Shown here piece after piece: positions 32,709 through 41,983 of a DNA stretch of 64,000 nt. The DNA lies in assembly GCA_964371945.1 (NCBI GenBank), contig CAYJPA010000016.1, positions 1 to 64,000 of the forward strand, read 5' to 3'. The notes below the pieces were generated by a model. The model was not told the DNA's origin. It saw only the letters and a list, made by a program, of their open reading frames with translations, and ran no database searches. Numbering within the stretch: position 1 is the first letter of the stretch; each line of letters starts with the position of its first letter. Made by a program: the position numbers and the translations under genes. The stretch comes from CAYJPA01 sp964371945 (GTDB lineage Bacteria > Chloroflexota > Chloroflexia > Thermomicrobiales > UBA6265).

Positions 32709-34747
32709 TCCCGCTCCCCTTTCGCCCCACGGGTAAGTCCGGCCTCCCAGATTCGCACTGAATAGGCGGGAAGGGTGACTGATAACTCTCCGTCCGCGTG
32801 TTGAAATTCTCCTCCGCCCCAAACCGGCCGGAATGTCCGGCAGCCGTCGAAGGTCAGCCAATCCGTTGCGGCGGCAGCAGTTGGATTCGCGGTAAAGAGC
32901 AGCGTTTGCTCGCCGCGACGGTGGACTGACAACTGCAAAACCCCGGATTCGAGTTTGAGCTCGGCGGCCGGCGCCAGTTCATCGAACGTGGCCGCCAAAT
33001 CGCGGGCTTTCGCCCAGATCAATTCTCCCTGGCCGATCTGGACACGGCCGGGCGCGTCGAGCGTGCTGGCAAGCACGGTAGCCGGTCTGAGCAGCGGATC
33101 TAGCGCCGGCATTTCGGGACCGATCACGAGCCGGCCGCCGTCTTCGACATACCCGAGCAGCCGGACTTGATCGTCGGGATCCATGAAATCGAGACTTTGC
33201 ACGCAAATGAGCTCATACCGGTCCAATCGCGCCGGATCGATGTGCGTATCGGCGAGATCGAATTCGATCCCTCGTGTTGCAAGCTCCCGCCCCGCCTGAC
33301 CGAGCCACGAATCCGGGCTGCTGACGTCTTCCTCGATCCGCGGGTCTGCCGACAGCCCGAGATCGACGTCGACCGCAAACAATTCCTCCGGCAGGCCGAG
33401 GAGATCGGCGTGCGCCAGGTGGAGCGTCGACATCGTCGCGTTGTGCCGCGTCAGGTCGTAATTCGAGAGCAGCAGCGTGTCTCGTTGACGCTCGAATTCC
33501 CAGAGCGGGAATTTCCTGAGAAATGCGTTGAGCTGCCGGTAAAAAGGCGCATAGTCGGACCGGAGCTCGCCGTGGCGGGTGATTGGGCAACCCTGCCAGC
33601 GTTCGCGTTCGACCAGCATGTAGAAATTGACCGCCTTGACGCCGTTCATGTACGCACTGAGCGTGACAAATTCATGCTCGTCCGGCGTGAATGTGCGCGG
33701 GTGGTGACTCCACAGACCGCACCCGAATTCGGGCACAAACGGCAGAATGGTCGTTCCGGCCAGGAACCGGGACCGGCGCGCAACCGTGTGGTACTGCTCC
33801 TTATTGCAGTACATGTTCATCCCAACCCAGTCGATTTCGGGATCGGCTTCCAATCTGGCCACATCGTGCGGCGTGGTCTCCTGGAACGCGACATCGTGGA
33901 AGATCGGAATCCCAACGATGCCACGTGTTTTCAACATCCCGCTGATCCGCGAGACGCTCCCGCGGATTTGGAGCTCCTTGTACGCTACCCAGTCGAGATG
34001 CAAAGGCAGATCGCCGGCGCCGGTCACACCGCAGTCTCGCGGCGGCTCGACCTCCAAAAAGACGCGGTAGCTCGTGCCGTAGGCGGCATTCAGGGTCTCG
34101 ATCGTTCCATATTGTTTGCTCAAATAGCGCCAATAGAGATCGAGCGACGATTCACTGTAGTCGGTCGCGTAGGGCTGATCGTGGAAGAAGTAGCAGGTTT
34201 CGTTGTCGCTTTGACAGGCGACGATGCAGCCGGCAGGCGCGAGGTGGCGAGCCATGATCGGACAAATCGCGTCGAACCAGCCGCCGACCGCGGTGTAAAA
34301 CGCTTCGCTGGCATAGGAGGGCGTCGGATAGGGCCGTGGCGGATGCAGTCCCCACGCCGCGTCGATGTGGAGGCTGCCGCTGGCCGTGCGAGCCTGAACA
34401 TCGGGATCGAGCAGCACCCATTCCGGGAAACCAAAGTCGGTCAATTCGGCATTGATCAATGGCCCCGGCCGGACCATCAGCCAGAGTCCTTTCTCCTCGC
34501 AGAGCCGCATGAAGGCTTCGACATCCTTGCGGTCATCGATGCGGCCCCAATCGAAGACGCCGGGTGAGGTTTCGTGCACAGACCAGGGGATGTAGGTTTC
34601 GACCATGCCGAAGCCGAGCTCAATCACCCGGTCAAGGATTTTCGGCCAGAGGGCGCGCTCCAATCGCCAGTAGTGCACGCTCCCCGAATAGACGGGCACG
34701 ATCTGACCGTCGACATTCAAGCCGTGGTTCGTCAGCGTGACGGACAC
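32705..34747 (-). CDS. GH35-like beta-galactosidase
   Basis: A 680-residue glycoside hydrolase without a signal peptide. The TIM-barrel N-terminus has the GH35 signature GSVHYWRLERALWPKILDR and VETYIPWSVHE. The likely acid/base is Glu183 in CQSDNETC and the likely nucleophile Glu340 in PEFGCG. C-terminal beta-domains follow from ~560. It probably removes beta-galactosyl or related sugars from an imported oligosaccharide inside the cell. The GTG start has GGGAGG upstream and lies 15 bases after the permease stop, placing it in the ABC importer operon. Confidence 0.85.
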   Translation of the reverse strand: MSVTLTNHGLNVDGQIVPVYSGSVHYWRLERALWPKILDRVIELGFGMVETYIPWSVHETSPGVFDWGRIDDRKDVEAFMRLCEEKGLWLMVRPGPLINAELTDFGFPEWVLLDPDVQARTASGSLHIDAAWGLHPPRPYPTPSYASEAFYTAVGGWFDAICPIMARHLAPAGCIVACQSDNETCYFFHDQPYATDYSESSLDLYWRYLSKQYGTIETLNAAYGTSYRVFLEVEPPRDCGVTGAGDLPLHLDWVAYKELQIRGSVSRISGMLKTRGIVGIPIFHDVAFQETTPHDVARLEADPEIDWVGMNMYCNKEQYHTVARRSRFLAGTTILPFVPEFGCGLWSHHPRTFTPDEHEFVTLSAYMNGVKAVNFYMLVERERWQGCPITRHGELRSDYAPFYRQLNAFLRKFPLWEFERQRDTLLLSNYDLTRHNATMSTLHLAHADLLGLPEELFAVDVDLGLSADPRIEEDVSSPDSWLGQAGRELATRGIEFDLADTHIDPARLDRYELICVQSLDFMDPDDQVRLLGYVEDGGRLVIGPEMPALDPLLRPATVLASTLDAPGRVQIGQGELIWAKARDLAATFDELAPAAELKLESGVLQLSVHRRGEQTLLFTANPTAAAATDWLTFDGCRTFRPVWGGGEFQHADGELSVTLPAYSVRIWEAGLTRGAKGERE

Positions 34748-34762
34748 TGTTGCCTCCCTGGA

Positions 34763-35611
34763 TCAACCCTTGAGCGCACCGGCGGTAAGCCCGGCGATGA
34801 TTTGGCGTTCGGCAAAGAGGTAGAAGACGACCGCCGGCGTCATCGCCAGCGAGACGAACGCCAGCACCCGCTGCCAGTCGGTGCCGTACTGCCCCTGGTA
34901 CTGCATAACACCCAACGGCAGCGTCCAGAGGCTGTCGCTGTTGAGCACCACGAGCGGGAGGAAGAAGTTGTTCCAGCTCGCGACCATTGTCAGCACGGCG
35001 ACCGCCGAAAGACCAGGCCGAGCAAGCGGCAACAGAATCCGCCAGTAGAACTCGAACGCGGTGGCGCCGTCGACGTACGCGGCGTCCTCGAGCTCCCGTG
35101 GGATGGAGATGAAGAAGTTGCGGAGGATCAGAATGCTGATTGGAAGGGCAAAGGCGACCTGCGGCAAGATGATGCCCCACAGCGAATTGACCAGGCCGAT
35201 ATTGCGGATCAGGATGTAGAGCGGAAGGATCGCGACCGTCACCGGAAAGAGCAGACCGAGCGTGAAGTAGGTAATGATGAATTCGCGGCCCTTGAAGGGA
35301 AGTCTGGCGAAGACGAAGGCGGTCGCACTTGCGATCGCAACCACCAGCAGGGTCGTCGCGGCCATCACCAGGAGGCTGTTCCCGCATTGCCGCCAGAAGG
35401 CGCGATCAGACAGCACGTCAGTGTAGTTCGACCAGACGAATGGGCTCGGAATTGAGAAAGGATGGAGCACGAGCTGCGGTTTGCTCTTGAATCCGCCCAG
35501 CACGGCCGTGGCGATCGGGATCAGAATGATGAGTGCAGCCAAACTGCAAACGAGGTACTTGAACGCGATCCCGATCATTCCGCGATTGGAGCGCGGCTGC
35601 ACGACATGCAT
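34763..35611 (-). CDS. Carbohydrate ABC transporter permease (MalG/LacG type)
   Basis: A 282-residue permease with six hydrophobic helices and the ATPase-contact EAA loop (LEDAAYVDGATAFEFYWRIL followed by PLARPG). It pairs with the MalF-type permease immediately upstream to import an oligosaccharide bound by the SBP encoded two genes earlier. The operon has no ATPase gene, so a shared MsmK/UgpC-type ATPase elsewhere is expected by family precedent. Confidence 0.93.
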   Translation of the reverse strand: MHVVQPRSNRGMIGIAFKYLVCSLAALIILIPIATAVLGGFKSKPQLVLHPFSIPSPFVWSNYTDVLSDRAFWRQCGNSLLVMAATTLLVVAIASATAFVFARLPFKGREFIITYFTLGLLFPVTVAILPLYILIRNIGLVNSLWGIILPQVAFALPISILILRNFFISIPRELEDAAYVDGATAFEFYWRILLPLARPGLSAVAVLTMVASWNNFFLPLVVLNSDSLWTLPLGVMQYQGQYGTDWQRVLAFVSLAMTPAVVFYLFAERQIIAGLTAGALKG

Positions 35612-35639
35612 GGTTCGTCTCCTTTCGCGGCGGAGCTGA

Positions 35640-36584
35640 CTAACTCGCCGGCGCGTCGTAATCGCGGCGCATGATCAATCCCTGGTAGGCAAGCGAGAAT
35701 CCGAAGCAGATCGCGAAGATCACCAGGGAAACCGCGGCGCCGTATCCAAGCGCAAATCGCTGAAAACTGAACTTGTACATATAGGTCGCCATGGTTTCGC
35801 TGGCGAAAACGGGCCCACCGTTCGTCATCACCCAGATCAAATCGAAGAACTGGAGCGAACCGACGGCGGCCAGAAAGACCGAAAGCCGGATCGTCGGCCC
35901 AAGCAAGGGCAAGGTCACGTCCCAGATCACTCGACGCGGCGATGCGCCGTCAATCTGCGCCGCCTCTTCAAGCTCTTGCGGGATGTTCTGCAAACCGGCG
36001 AGATAGAGAATGATGTGGAAACCAATGAACTTCCATGTGATGACCACAAAGAGCGCCACGAGCACATATTCCGGCTCGCCCAGCCAGCCTTTGGGCTCAA
36101 AGCCTGGAATGATCTTGTTCAGGATTGTGTTGACCCCAGTTTCGGGTTGGTAGAGAAAGGTCCAAACGACGCCGGTGACGACCTCGGACAGCACATACGG
36201 GAGAAAGAAGACCGTGCGGAAGAACGCCCGCGCCCGCATTCGCCTGCCAACCAGCAGCGCCAAACCAATCGCGATCGGCAACTGAACGCAGATCGAAAGT
36301 CCGAGAATGACGAAATTGTGCTGAACGGCCCGTCGGAAGACATCGTCGTGGTAGACCTTCCTGAAGTTATCGAGGCCGGCGTAGGTTTCAAGCGGACCAA
36401 GACCATTCCACTTATAGAGTCCGTAGTAGGCCGCCTGGACCAGCGGAAACAGCACAAACAATGAGTAGACTATTGCCGCGGGCAGGAGGAACAAGAAGAT
36501 TGTGATCGCCCGGCGATAGTCTCGTCGTCTGTGCAAGACACCGGGCACCGCGAGAGCTTTACCGGTCGTGGATAGGGGTTGCAT
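35640..36584 (-). CDS. Carbohydrate ABC transporter permease (MalF/LacF type)
   Basis: A 314-residue permease. An N-terminal cytoplasmic stretch precedes a first helix (TIFLFLLPAAIVYSLFVLF), then LVQAAYYGLYKW, typical of the CUT1 family. The EAA loop is LEEAAQIDGASPRRVIWDV. It forms the membrane channel with the MalG-type partner 28 bases downstream. ATG 36584 was chosen for the GGAGG seven bases upstream; an earlier in-frame start exists. Confidence 0.93.
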   Translation of the reverse strand: MQPLSTTGKALAVPGVLHRRRDYRRAITIFLFLLPAAIVYSLFVLFPLVQAAYYGLYKWNGLGPLETYAGLDNFRKVYHDDVFRRAVQHNFVILGLSICVQLPIAIGLALLVGRRMRARAFFRTVFFLPYVLSEVVTGVVWTFLYQPETGVNTILNKIIPGFEPKGWLGEPEYVLVALFVVITWKFIGFHIILYLAGLQNIPQELEEAAQIDGASPRRVIWDVTLPLLGPTIRLSVFLAAVGSLQFFDLIWVMTNGGPVFASETMATYMYKFSFQRFALGYGAAVSLVIFAICFGFSLAYQGLIMRRDYDAPAS

Positions 36585-36647
36585 CGGCGCCTCCGGAAGC
36601 CGGAGCGCGATCGGCATTGACCGCGCCCCAGGCTTCCCCGGAATGAG

Positions 36648-37934
36648 TTAGGAGGAGATTTCCTGCGCCGCGGAATCCTCGATCATCTGCGCGGCATCCT
36701 CGGGAGAGGCCGTGCCGGCGAAGATCGCCTGGGTTGCGTCGTTCACGACCGCGCCGACCGCTGGTGGGAGGAATTGGTCGTAATAGAGCTGGAGGTAGGT
36801 TGCGGATGCCAGCGCCTCCTTGACCGCGGTCAGGTTGGGATCGGTGACGGCCGCATCGGCGCCCTGGATAACCGGCAGCACGGCAATGCCCTGTCCCGCG
36901 AGATCGGTTTGAACTTCGAGACTCGTCAAGTAGCGCACGAAGTCAACCGTGCCGTCGGGGGCGTTCTTGCCGATCGCATAGCCGTCGCATCCGCCGAGCG
37001 CATCGGTTGGGGCTCCCGCGCCGCCATCGAGCGCCGGGAATGGGAAGAAGCCGAGATCCGCGCCGAGCCCCGTACCGTTTTCCGAGTTGTCGGCCTGAAC
37101 CGCGGGCGACCACTGGCCCATCAGCTCCATTGCCGCCTTGCCGTTCGCGATGATCGCCGATGCGTCCGGGTAACTGGTCCCCAGGAAGCCCTCCTGGAAT
37201 GGCTCCAGATCGACAAGCTCTTTCAGATGGACGCCTGCCTGGACGAAGGGCTCGTCTGCGAACGATCCGGCGCGCGTGTACGCGGCATCGAACGCCGCTT
37301 TGCCCCCCGTGCGAATGGCGAGATAGACCCAATAGAAGTGACCCGGCCACTTCTCCATCTCGCCGACCGTAATGGGCGTGATGCCAGCCGCCTTTAGCTT
37401 TGAGACGACATCGAGGAATTCGGTCCAGGTCGCGGGCGGCGCGGTGATTCCCGCCCGCGTGAAGAGCGCCTTGTTGTACCAAACGCCGACCATGCCGACA
37501 TTCCAGGGCACACCGTAGTTGGCGCCGTTGTTGGCATATAGACCGAGCGCCGCCTGATTGAAGGATTCGCCCCAGCCGTCGGTCGCCAGATCGGCGGTGA
37601 TGTCCTTGACGAGACCCGCCGCGGCGTATTCATAGAGCACACCGCCACCCCAGCTTTGGAACACGTCAGGCGGATCGCCGGACTGAACGGCGGTGGCCAG
37701 CTTCGTCTTGAATGCCGCGTTCTCAAGCACGGTGATCTCGATTTCGACCTCTGGATGCATGGCCACGTAAGCGTCGGCCTTCGCCTGGAAGGTGGCCATG
37801 TGGGCTTCCGCGGTGGAGATATGCCACCAGCGTATTTTGATTTTGTCCTGTGACCTGGTGCTCGTGCCGCGAAGCGCGAACGTCGCCGCCGCGGCCGACG
37901 AACCAACGATCAATTGCCGCCGTGTTGCTCGCAT
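36648..37934 (-). CDS. Carbohydrate ABC transporter substrate-binding protein
   Basis: A 428-residue family-1 extracellular solute-binding protein. The N-terminus MRATRRQLIVGSSAAAATFA is a twin-arginine-like export signal. The mature chain begins near IKIRWWHISTAEAHM and carries AVQSGDPPDVFQSWGGG and VDFVRYLTS segments typical of CUT1 binding proteins. It should capture a sugar, plausibly a galactoside given the operon's GH35-like enzyme, and deliver it to the two permeases. ATG 37934 has GGGAG upstream. The gene follows lacI-type regulator by 146 bases. Confidence 0.92.
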   Translation of the reverse strand: MRATRRQLIVGSSAAAATFALRGTSTRSQDKIKIRWWHISTAEAHMATFQAKADAYVAMHPEVEIEITVLENAAFKTKLATAVQSGDPPDVFQSWGGGVLYEYAAAGLVKDITADLATDGWGESFNQAALGLYANNGANYGVPWNVGMVGVWYNKALFTRAGITAPPATWTEFLDVVSKLKAAGITPITVGEMEKWPGHFYWVYLAIRTGGKAAFDAAYTRAGSFADEPFVQAGVHLKELVDLEPFQEGFLGTSYPDASAIIANGKAAMELMGQWSPAVQADNSENGTGLGADLGFFPFPALDGGAGAPTDALGGCDGYAIGKNAPDGTVDFVRYLTSLEVQTDLAGQGIAVLPVIQGADAAVTDPNLTAVKEALASATYLQLYYDQFLPPAVGAVVNDATQAIFAGTASPEDAAQMIEDSAAQEISS

Positions 37935-38080
37935 CGTTTGTCTCCCTCTCTTTGCCAACATTGCGCGAAGACGACATCGTCCTCGTCGTAGAGACGTACA
38001 CAAGACCGTGCGGCGGTTCCTGCCGGAAGCAGCGAGGGGCCCTGCTCATCCTTCCGGGGTTGGAGACGCGCCCGCAAATT

Positions 38081-39112
38081 CTAGACACCCGCCGGAGACC
38101 GGCAGGATTCGCGAATGACCAACGTGGTCGGGAGGTTGGCGCGCTCTCCCGGCAACGTGGGATTCCCAATCAAGTCCAGCAGCATCCGTGTCGCGCGCGA
38201 TCCCATCTCGAAGAGGGGCTGGCGCACGGTTGTCAGCGTCGGGTGGACGCTATCGGCTGCCGGGATGTCGTCAAAACCGACGACCGAGACATCGACCGCG
38301 ATCCGACGACCGCTGTCGCGAATCGCTTCCATGACGCCGAACGCGGAGACGTCGTTTGAGGCGAAAATCGCCGTCGGTTGATCGTCCAACGCCAGGAGCG
38401 CGAGCCCGCATTCGTATCCGCGCGGCTGGTGAAAATCGCCCTCTCGCTCGAGTGCGGGATCGAACGGCAGCCCGTGAGCGGCCAGCGCGGCCCGGTAGCC
38501 GTCAAGCCGGTCGACAGCGCACCCCATTTCGAGATTGCCAGTGACGAATCCGATCCGGCGGTGCCCGAGCTCGATCAGGTAACTCGTCGCGTCGTACGCG
38601 CCCTGATAGTTGGTTGCGCCAACGGACGGTCCCCGGTCATCGATCCCGCGATGGTCGATCAACACGCAGGGAAAACCGCGCTGACGATAAGAATCGAGGT
38701 AGGCGCTGGTGTTGGACGGAAGCACAAGCAGCAGACCGTCCGCCAGACCCGAGGAAAGCGTCGCCACAAACGCGGATTCGCGATGCTTTCGGTGATGCGT
38801 GGTGTAGAGCATCAAGTCATACGACGCCGCGGCAAGCTCGACATCGATCCCGCGAACGATCGAACCGATATAGCCGGTGTCGAGATCCGGCACCACCAAC
38901 CCGACCACCTGAGAACGCCCAACCGCAAGACCGCGCGCCTGACGATTGACCACGTATCCCGTTTTGATCACCGCCGCGGTGACACGCTCGCGGGTTTCGT
39001 CGCTGATGTATCCCTTGTTGTTAATGACGCGAGAGACGGTGGCGTAGGAAACATCGGCCTCGCGGGCGACATCCTCGATCGTTATGCGCTCGCCGGTTCT
39101 GATCGAGGCCAC
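38081..39112 (-). CDS. LacI family transcriptional regulator
   Basis: A 343-residue LacI/GalR regulator. The DNA-binding headpiece (ITIEDVAREADVSYATVSRV and the INNKGYIS hinge) is followed by a periplasmic-binding-like sugar domain (VVPDLDTGYIGSIVRGI, LIDHRGID, FDDIPAADSVHP). It likely represses the sugar ABC-GH35 operon that follows and its own gene, with inducer derived from the imported sugar. GTG 39112 is favoured for the GAAGGA six bases upstream; GTG 39133 is an alternative. Two LacI-type operators lie 45-125 bases upstream. Confidence 0.93.
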   Translation of the reverse strand: MASIRTGERITIEDVAREADVSYATVSRVINNKGYISDETRERVTAAVIKTGYVVNRQARGLAVGRSQVVGLVVPDLDTGYIGSIVRGIDVELAAASYDLMLYTTHHRKHRESAFVATLSSGLADGLLLVLPSNTSAYLDSYRQRGFPCVLIDHRGIDDRGPSVGATNYQGAYDATSYLIELGHRRIGFVTGNLEMGCAVDRLDGYRAALAAHGLPFDPALEREGDFHQPRGYECGLALLALDDQPTAIFASNDVSAFGVMEAIRDSGRRIAVDVSVVGFDDIPAADSVHPTLTTVRQPLFEMGSRATRMLLDLIGNPTLPGERANLPTTLVIRESCRSPAGV

Positions 39113-39156
39113 ATGGATTCCTTCGATGGGCACGCGTCGTCCTCAGGAAGCAAGGA

Positions 39157-39170
39157 TGCAAACGCTGCCA
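39157..39170. promoter_or_regulatory. Imperfect LacI-type operator
   Basis: TGCAAACGCTGCCA matches the perfect site at 39222 in its left half and centre. It lies 45 bases before the regulator start. Its centre is 65 bases from that of the second site, a separation that could permit looping. Confidence 0.6.
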
Positions 39171-39221
39171 TACCGCGCTGAGACATGTCGTGATTGACTC
39201 AACGCGGCACCGATATCGATA

Positions 39222-39235
39222 TGCAAACGCTTGCA
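39222..39235. promoter_or_regulatory. LacI-type operator palindrome
   Basis: TGCAAACGCTTGCA fits the LacI/GalR consensus with a central CG and matching arms (TGCAA/TTGCA). Its position upstream of the regulator suggests autoregulation and control of the operon to the left; it could also affect the rightward gene at 39500. Confidence 0.75.
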
Positions 39236-39499
39236 GAGATATTAAGTATCATCGCCGTCATGGGTTGTCAAGACATTCCGCACAGAGATCTGACGTCCAG
39301 CTGGCGTTCCATCGTCTGACATGCACAACGCGGAACCGCTCGTAAACTCACCCAAGAGTGATCAAAGGAGCCCGTCGTCTGATGTCGAAGCGGAAGCGAT
39401 TCCTGCGCGGAGGTCAAGCTCCATTTGACCATGGCTTTCCTCTCGGCAGGGACCGGCATAAGATACCGACATCGGGAAGCAACGGGGCCAAAGGTCCAC

Positions 39500-40447
39500 A
39501 TGCGTGAAATGAGACCTCAAATGAGCAGCGGCATGGACGCAACACGGCAGTTCGTCACCGGCATGGGTCTGCCTATGGGCGATCTCTACGATCTCCCCAG
39601 CTCATCGCTCCGCTTTCCGGACGGAGGGCAGTGGCGAGTCGAAATTCCGTCGGTTGAGGGTCCCAATGCACTGAGAATGGTCTTCGAGCAGGCGGATGCG
39701 CTTGGAGTGCCGATCCACCGGGTTAGCCAGGGCAGCGGCATTATGTTGCTCACGGATGCTGAACTGGACGAGATGGCGGCGCTCGGCAGGCAGCGAGGCA
39801 TTGAGGTCAGTCTCTTCGTCGGTCCCAGGGCGGGGTGGGACACCGGCGCGATGGCGACATCGACGTCCGGCCGGGTCGTCGCGCCCAAAGTGCGCGGGAT
39901 GGATCAGATCCTTCAGAGTGTCGAAGATGTCAAACGAGGCGTCGAGCACGGCATCAACAGCGTGCTGGTGACCGACGAGGGCTTGCTCTGGGTGCTCGGC
40001 GAAATGAAAAAGGCCGGCGAACTGCCGGCGGATTTCGTGTTCAAAGGCTCGGTCATGTTGGGTTCGAGCAATCCCGCGTCGATTCAACTGCTCGAGCGGT
40101 TGGGGCTGACGACCTTCAACACCCCAACCGACTTGACGCTGCCGCAACTCGCGGCAATTCGCACGGCGACAACGATGCCGCTCGATATCTATATCGAAGT
40201 TCCGGATGACATCGGTGGATTCATTCGCCATTATGAGATCGCGGAGATCGTCCGCATCTGCGCGCCGGTCTATCTCAAGTTCGGACTGCGCAACGCGCCG
40301 AACATCTATCCGTGCGGCACCCATCTCGAGTCGACCGCGATCGCATTGACGAAGGAGCGAGTTCGACGGGCGAAGATCGCATTGGACCTTCTTGCCCGGC
40401 TCGATCCAAACACGGTGATATCGCCAGTTCCGACCGGAACCACCTAA
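39500..40447 (+). CDS. Peptidase U32-like / TIM-barrel family protein
   Basis: About 315 residues. Segments such as GVEHGINSVLVTDEGLLWVL, KGSVMLGSSNPASIQLLERLG and LDIYIEVPDDIGGFIRHYEIAEI look like successive beta/alpha units of a barrel, recalling U32-type proteins, though the canonical U32 signature is not obvious. Function is unknown. ATG 39500 has AAAGG upstream, but starts at 39521, 39533 or 39425 are also possible. It is divergent from the lacI-type gene, and no operon partner follows. Confidence 0.65.
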   Translation: MREMRPQMSSGMDATRQFVTGMGLPMGDLYDLPSSSLRFPDGGQWRVEIPSVEGPNALRMVFEQADALGVPIHRVSQGSGIMLLTDAELDEMAALGRQRGIEVSLFVGPRAGWDTGAMATSTSGRVVAPKVRGMDQILQSVEDVKRGVEHGINSVLVTDEGLLWVLGEMKKAGELPADFVFKGSVMLGSSNPASIQLLERLGLTTFNTPTDLTLPQLAAIRTATTMPLDIYIEVPDDIGGFIRHYEIAEIVRICAPVYLKFGLRNAPNIYPCGTHLESTAIALTKERVRRAKIALDLLARLDPNTVISPVPTGTT

Positions 40448-40567
40448 TCTCTTACTGAATGCGGTCAACAATCTCGGTCTTCAATGAGCTCGCACGACTC
40501 TGCGCCGGATGTGGTAGCTTAGTCTTCGTCTATGCGGCGTCTAGGCAGTCGTGAAGCAGTCGCGATT

Positions 40568-40807
40568 ATGAAGCAGCCGAGCGTTCAGAATCGAATAACG
40601 GTCGACCCAGAGATCCTTGGTGGTAAACCAGCGATCACAGGCACGCGCGTACCTGTTTCACTTGTTCTCAATCTTCTGGCCCACGGTTATTCATTTGAAC
40701 GAATCGTTGAGGCGTATCCTTATATTAGCGAAGACGATATTCGAGCCGCCCTCTCGTTCGCCGAGTTGCGAGTCGATCTAGAAGCCGAGTCAAAACTCGC
40801 CTCCTGA
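40568..40807 (+). CDS. DUF433 family antitoxin-like protein
   Basis: A 79-residue DUF433 protein: RITVDPEILGGKPAITGTRV and SFERIVEAYPYISEDDIRAAL match the family, which has a compact helix-turn-helix and is often the antitoxin of a DUF5615 or PIN-like toxin. Its stop overlaps the ATG of the DUF5615 gene (TGATG), the normal arrangement for the pair. ATG 40568 starts just before family similarity; a start at 40532 is possible. Base use is AT-richer than neighbours, suggesting acquisition by transfer. Confidence 0.85.
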   Translation: MKQPSVQNRITVDPEILGGKPAITGTRVPVSLVLNLLAHGYSFERIVEAYPYISEDDIRAALSFAELRVDLEAESKLAS

Positions 40808-41168
40808 TGGTCGAGCTCCTCCTGGATGCGAACATTTCACCCGCGACGTGCGAATTCTTGATTTCTGAGCTTGGATTGAAGGCGATTCACCTCAGTTCCC
40901 TGAATTCTATGAAACTCTCCGACCAAGCGATTGTTCACCTAGCTGCCGAAAAAGGCTGGGGGATCGTAACCTTTGATCTTGATTTCGGTCAGTTATTCCA
41001 GCGGAGTGTTGCGCCTTCATTTGGAGTCGTTTTGCTTCGGCTCACAGATCAAACGGTGGAGTCAGCGACAGTGTCCTGCGCGGGCTCTTCTCGAGTTTGA
41101 AGGAAATCGACTCGATCAAGCAGACGCTTGCGGTCGTCGACGACCGTCGAGTCCGCCTAATTGGGTGA
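40807..41168 (+). pseudogene. DUF5615 PIN-like toxin, frameshifted near the C-terminus
   Basis: The N-terminal ~85 residues match DUF5615 (VELLLDANISPATCEFLISE, then GIVTFDLDFGQLF), including the acidic residues of a PIN-like nuclease. The open frame ends at 41100 after an unrelated SCAGSSRV. From 41070, in the -1 frame, the expected C-terminus appears (SVLRGLFSSLKEIDSIKQTL, then VVDDRRVRLIG) and stops at 41168. One missing base around 41062-41070 explains this. The toxin is probably truncated, unless the base loss is a sequencing error. The upstream antitoxin is intact. Confidence 0.78.
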
Positions 41169-41280
41169 CACCAAGGATTCGAGAAACAAATCTGAATCAG
41201 TAACTAATGCCAGTTCGAATCTGGCTAACCGCGGACGGGACAACCCGATCGGATCGCCCTCTCTGCATATTACGAACTAA

Positions 41281-41829
41281 TCAGTCTTCTGGCGGGTTGA
41301 GGACGATGATCAGCACGCCGCCGGCGTCAAGGGCGCGCGAAACGAACGTCGCGGTGCCCCTGTATTCGTCGTAGGGGCCCCGGACCGCCTTGATCGGGAT
41401 GACGAGCGTGGCCGGGCGGAGCGTTGGATCGTCTTGCGGATAGATCCAGCTGAAGAGCGCGTCTGGATCGTCAGGATTCACGAGATAGGCGTTGAAAATC
41501 GTCTCCCCGAACTCAAATCGTGGGAGATCCTTATTGTTCTCGTCATCGAAATCGACCTGGCCCGTCATCGTGCGGTCGTTCGGCTGACCGGGACCCGCCA
41601 CGAGCACATCGTTGACTCGAATAGGCCCGATCGCGAGGAACTCCCCTGACGGATCAGGGGTGTACCAGGCAACCAGCGTCACCACTTCAACCGTGGCGGT
41701 CGGAGTTGCCACTGCTTCCGGCGTCGCGGCATCCTGGAGCCGCGCACTGGCGAATCCATCCGGCCGGCCGAAAGCCACGATCGCCGTCAGTGCGAGCAAT
41801 AGCGTAAGAAATCCAATTCGAACCCGCAT
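41281..41829 (-). CDS. Secreted hypothetical protein
   Basis: A 182-residue protein with an N-terminal signal peptide (MRVRIGFLTLLLALTAIVAF, cleavage probably near ASA) and a short Thr/Ala/Pro linker (ATPTATVEVVT). The mature part is beta-rich and acidic (QVDFDDENNKDLP). I recognise no family. Of three consecutive ATG codons, the third (41829) has GGAGG six bases upstream. It stands alone on its strand, next to the SelA-like gene. Confidence 0.7.
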   Translation of the reverse strand: MRVRIGFLTLLLALTAIVAFGRPDGFASARLQDAATPEAVATPTATVEVVTLVAWYTPDPSGEFLAIGPIRVNDVLVAGPGQPNDRTMTGQVDFDDENNKDLPRFEFGETIFNAYLVNPDDPDALFSWIYPQDDPTLRPATLVIPIKAVRGPYDEYRGTATFVSRALDAGGVLIIVLNPPED

Positions 41830-41983
41830 CATCATCCTCCGCTCACGTTAACGCGGCGCAGCAGTAATGCCCTTCGAGCCGTGCTGACTCGCCAAGCAGC
41901 GGGAAACTGCCATTGCCGGCGGCGAACGCCTTTGCTCGCTGCCGACGCTATCTTATCAGGTCAAGCGGTGGCCGGAAGGGCGT

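Larger units (their letters stand above)
39113..39499. other. Divergent regulatory region of the LacI-type gene
   Basis: About 387 bases holding the two LacI-type operators listed separately. From 39250 to 39499 I see no further regulatory motif; weak open frames there lack family similarity, although the rightward gene could start earlier at 39425. Confidence 0.5.

Noticed and set aside
33167..34567. Long open frame antisense to the GH35-like gene
   Set aside because: Shadow frame typical of high-GC codon bias; no recognisable protein sequence and no ribosome-binding site.
41209..41225. GCCAGTTCGAATCTGGC looks like a tRNA T-arm
   Set aside because: The following TAACCGC has no matching 5' acceptor strand (GCGGTTA) 60-70 bases upstream, and no D-arm or anticodon arm can be drawn.
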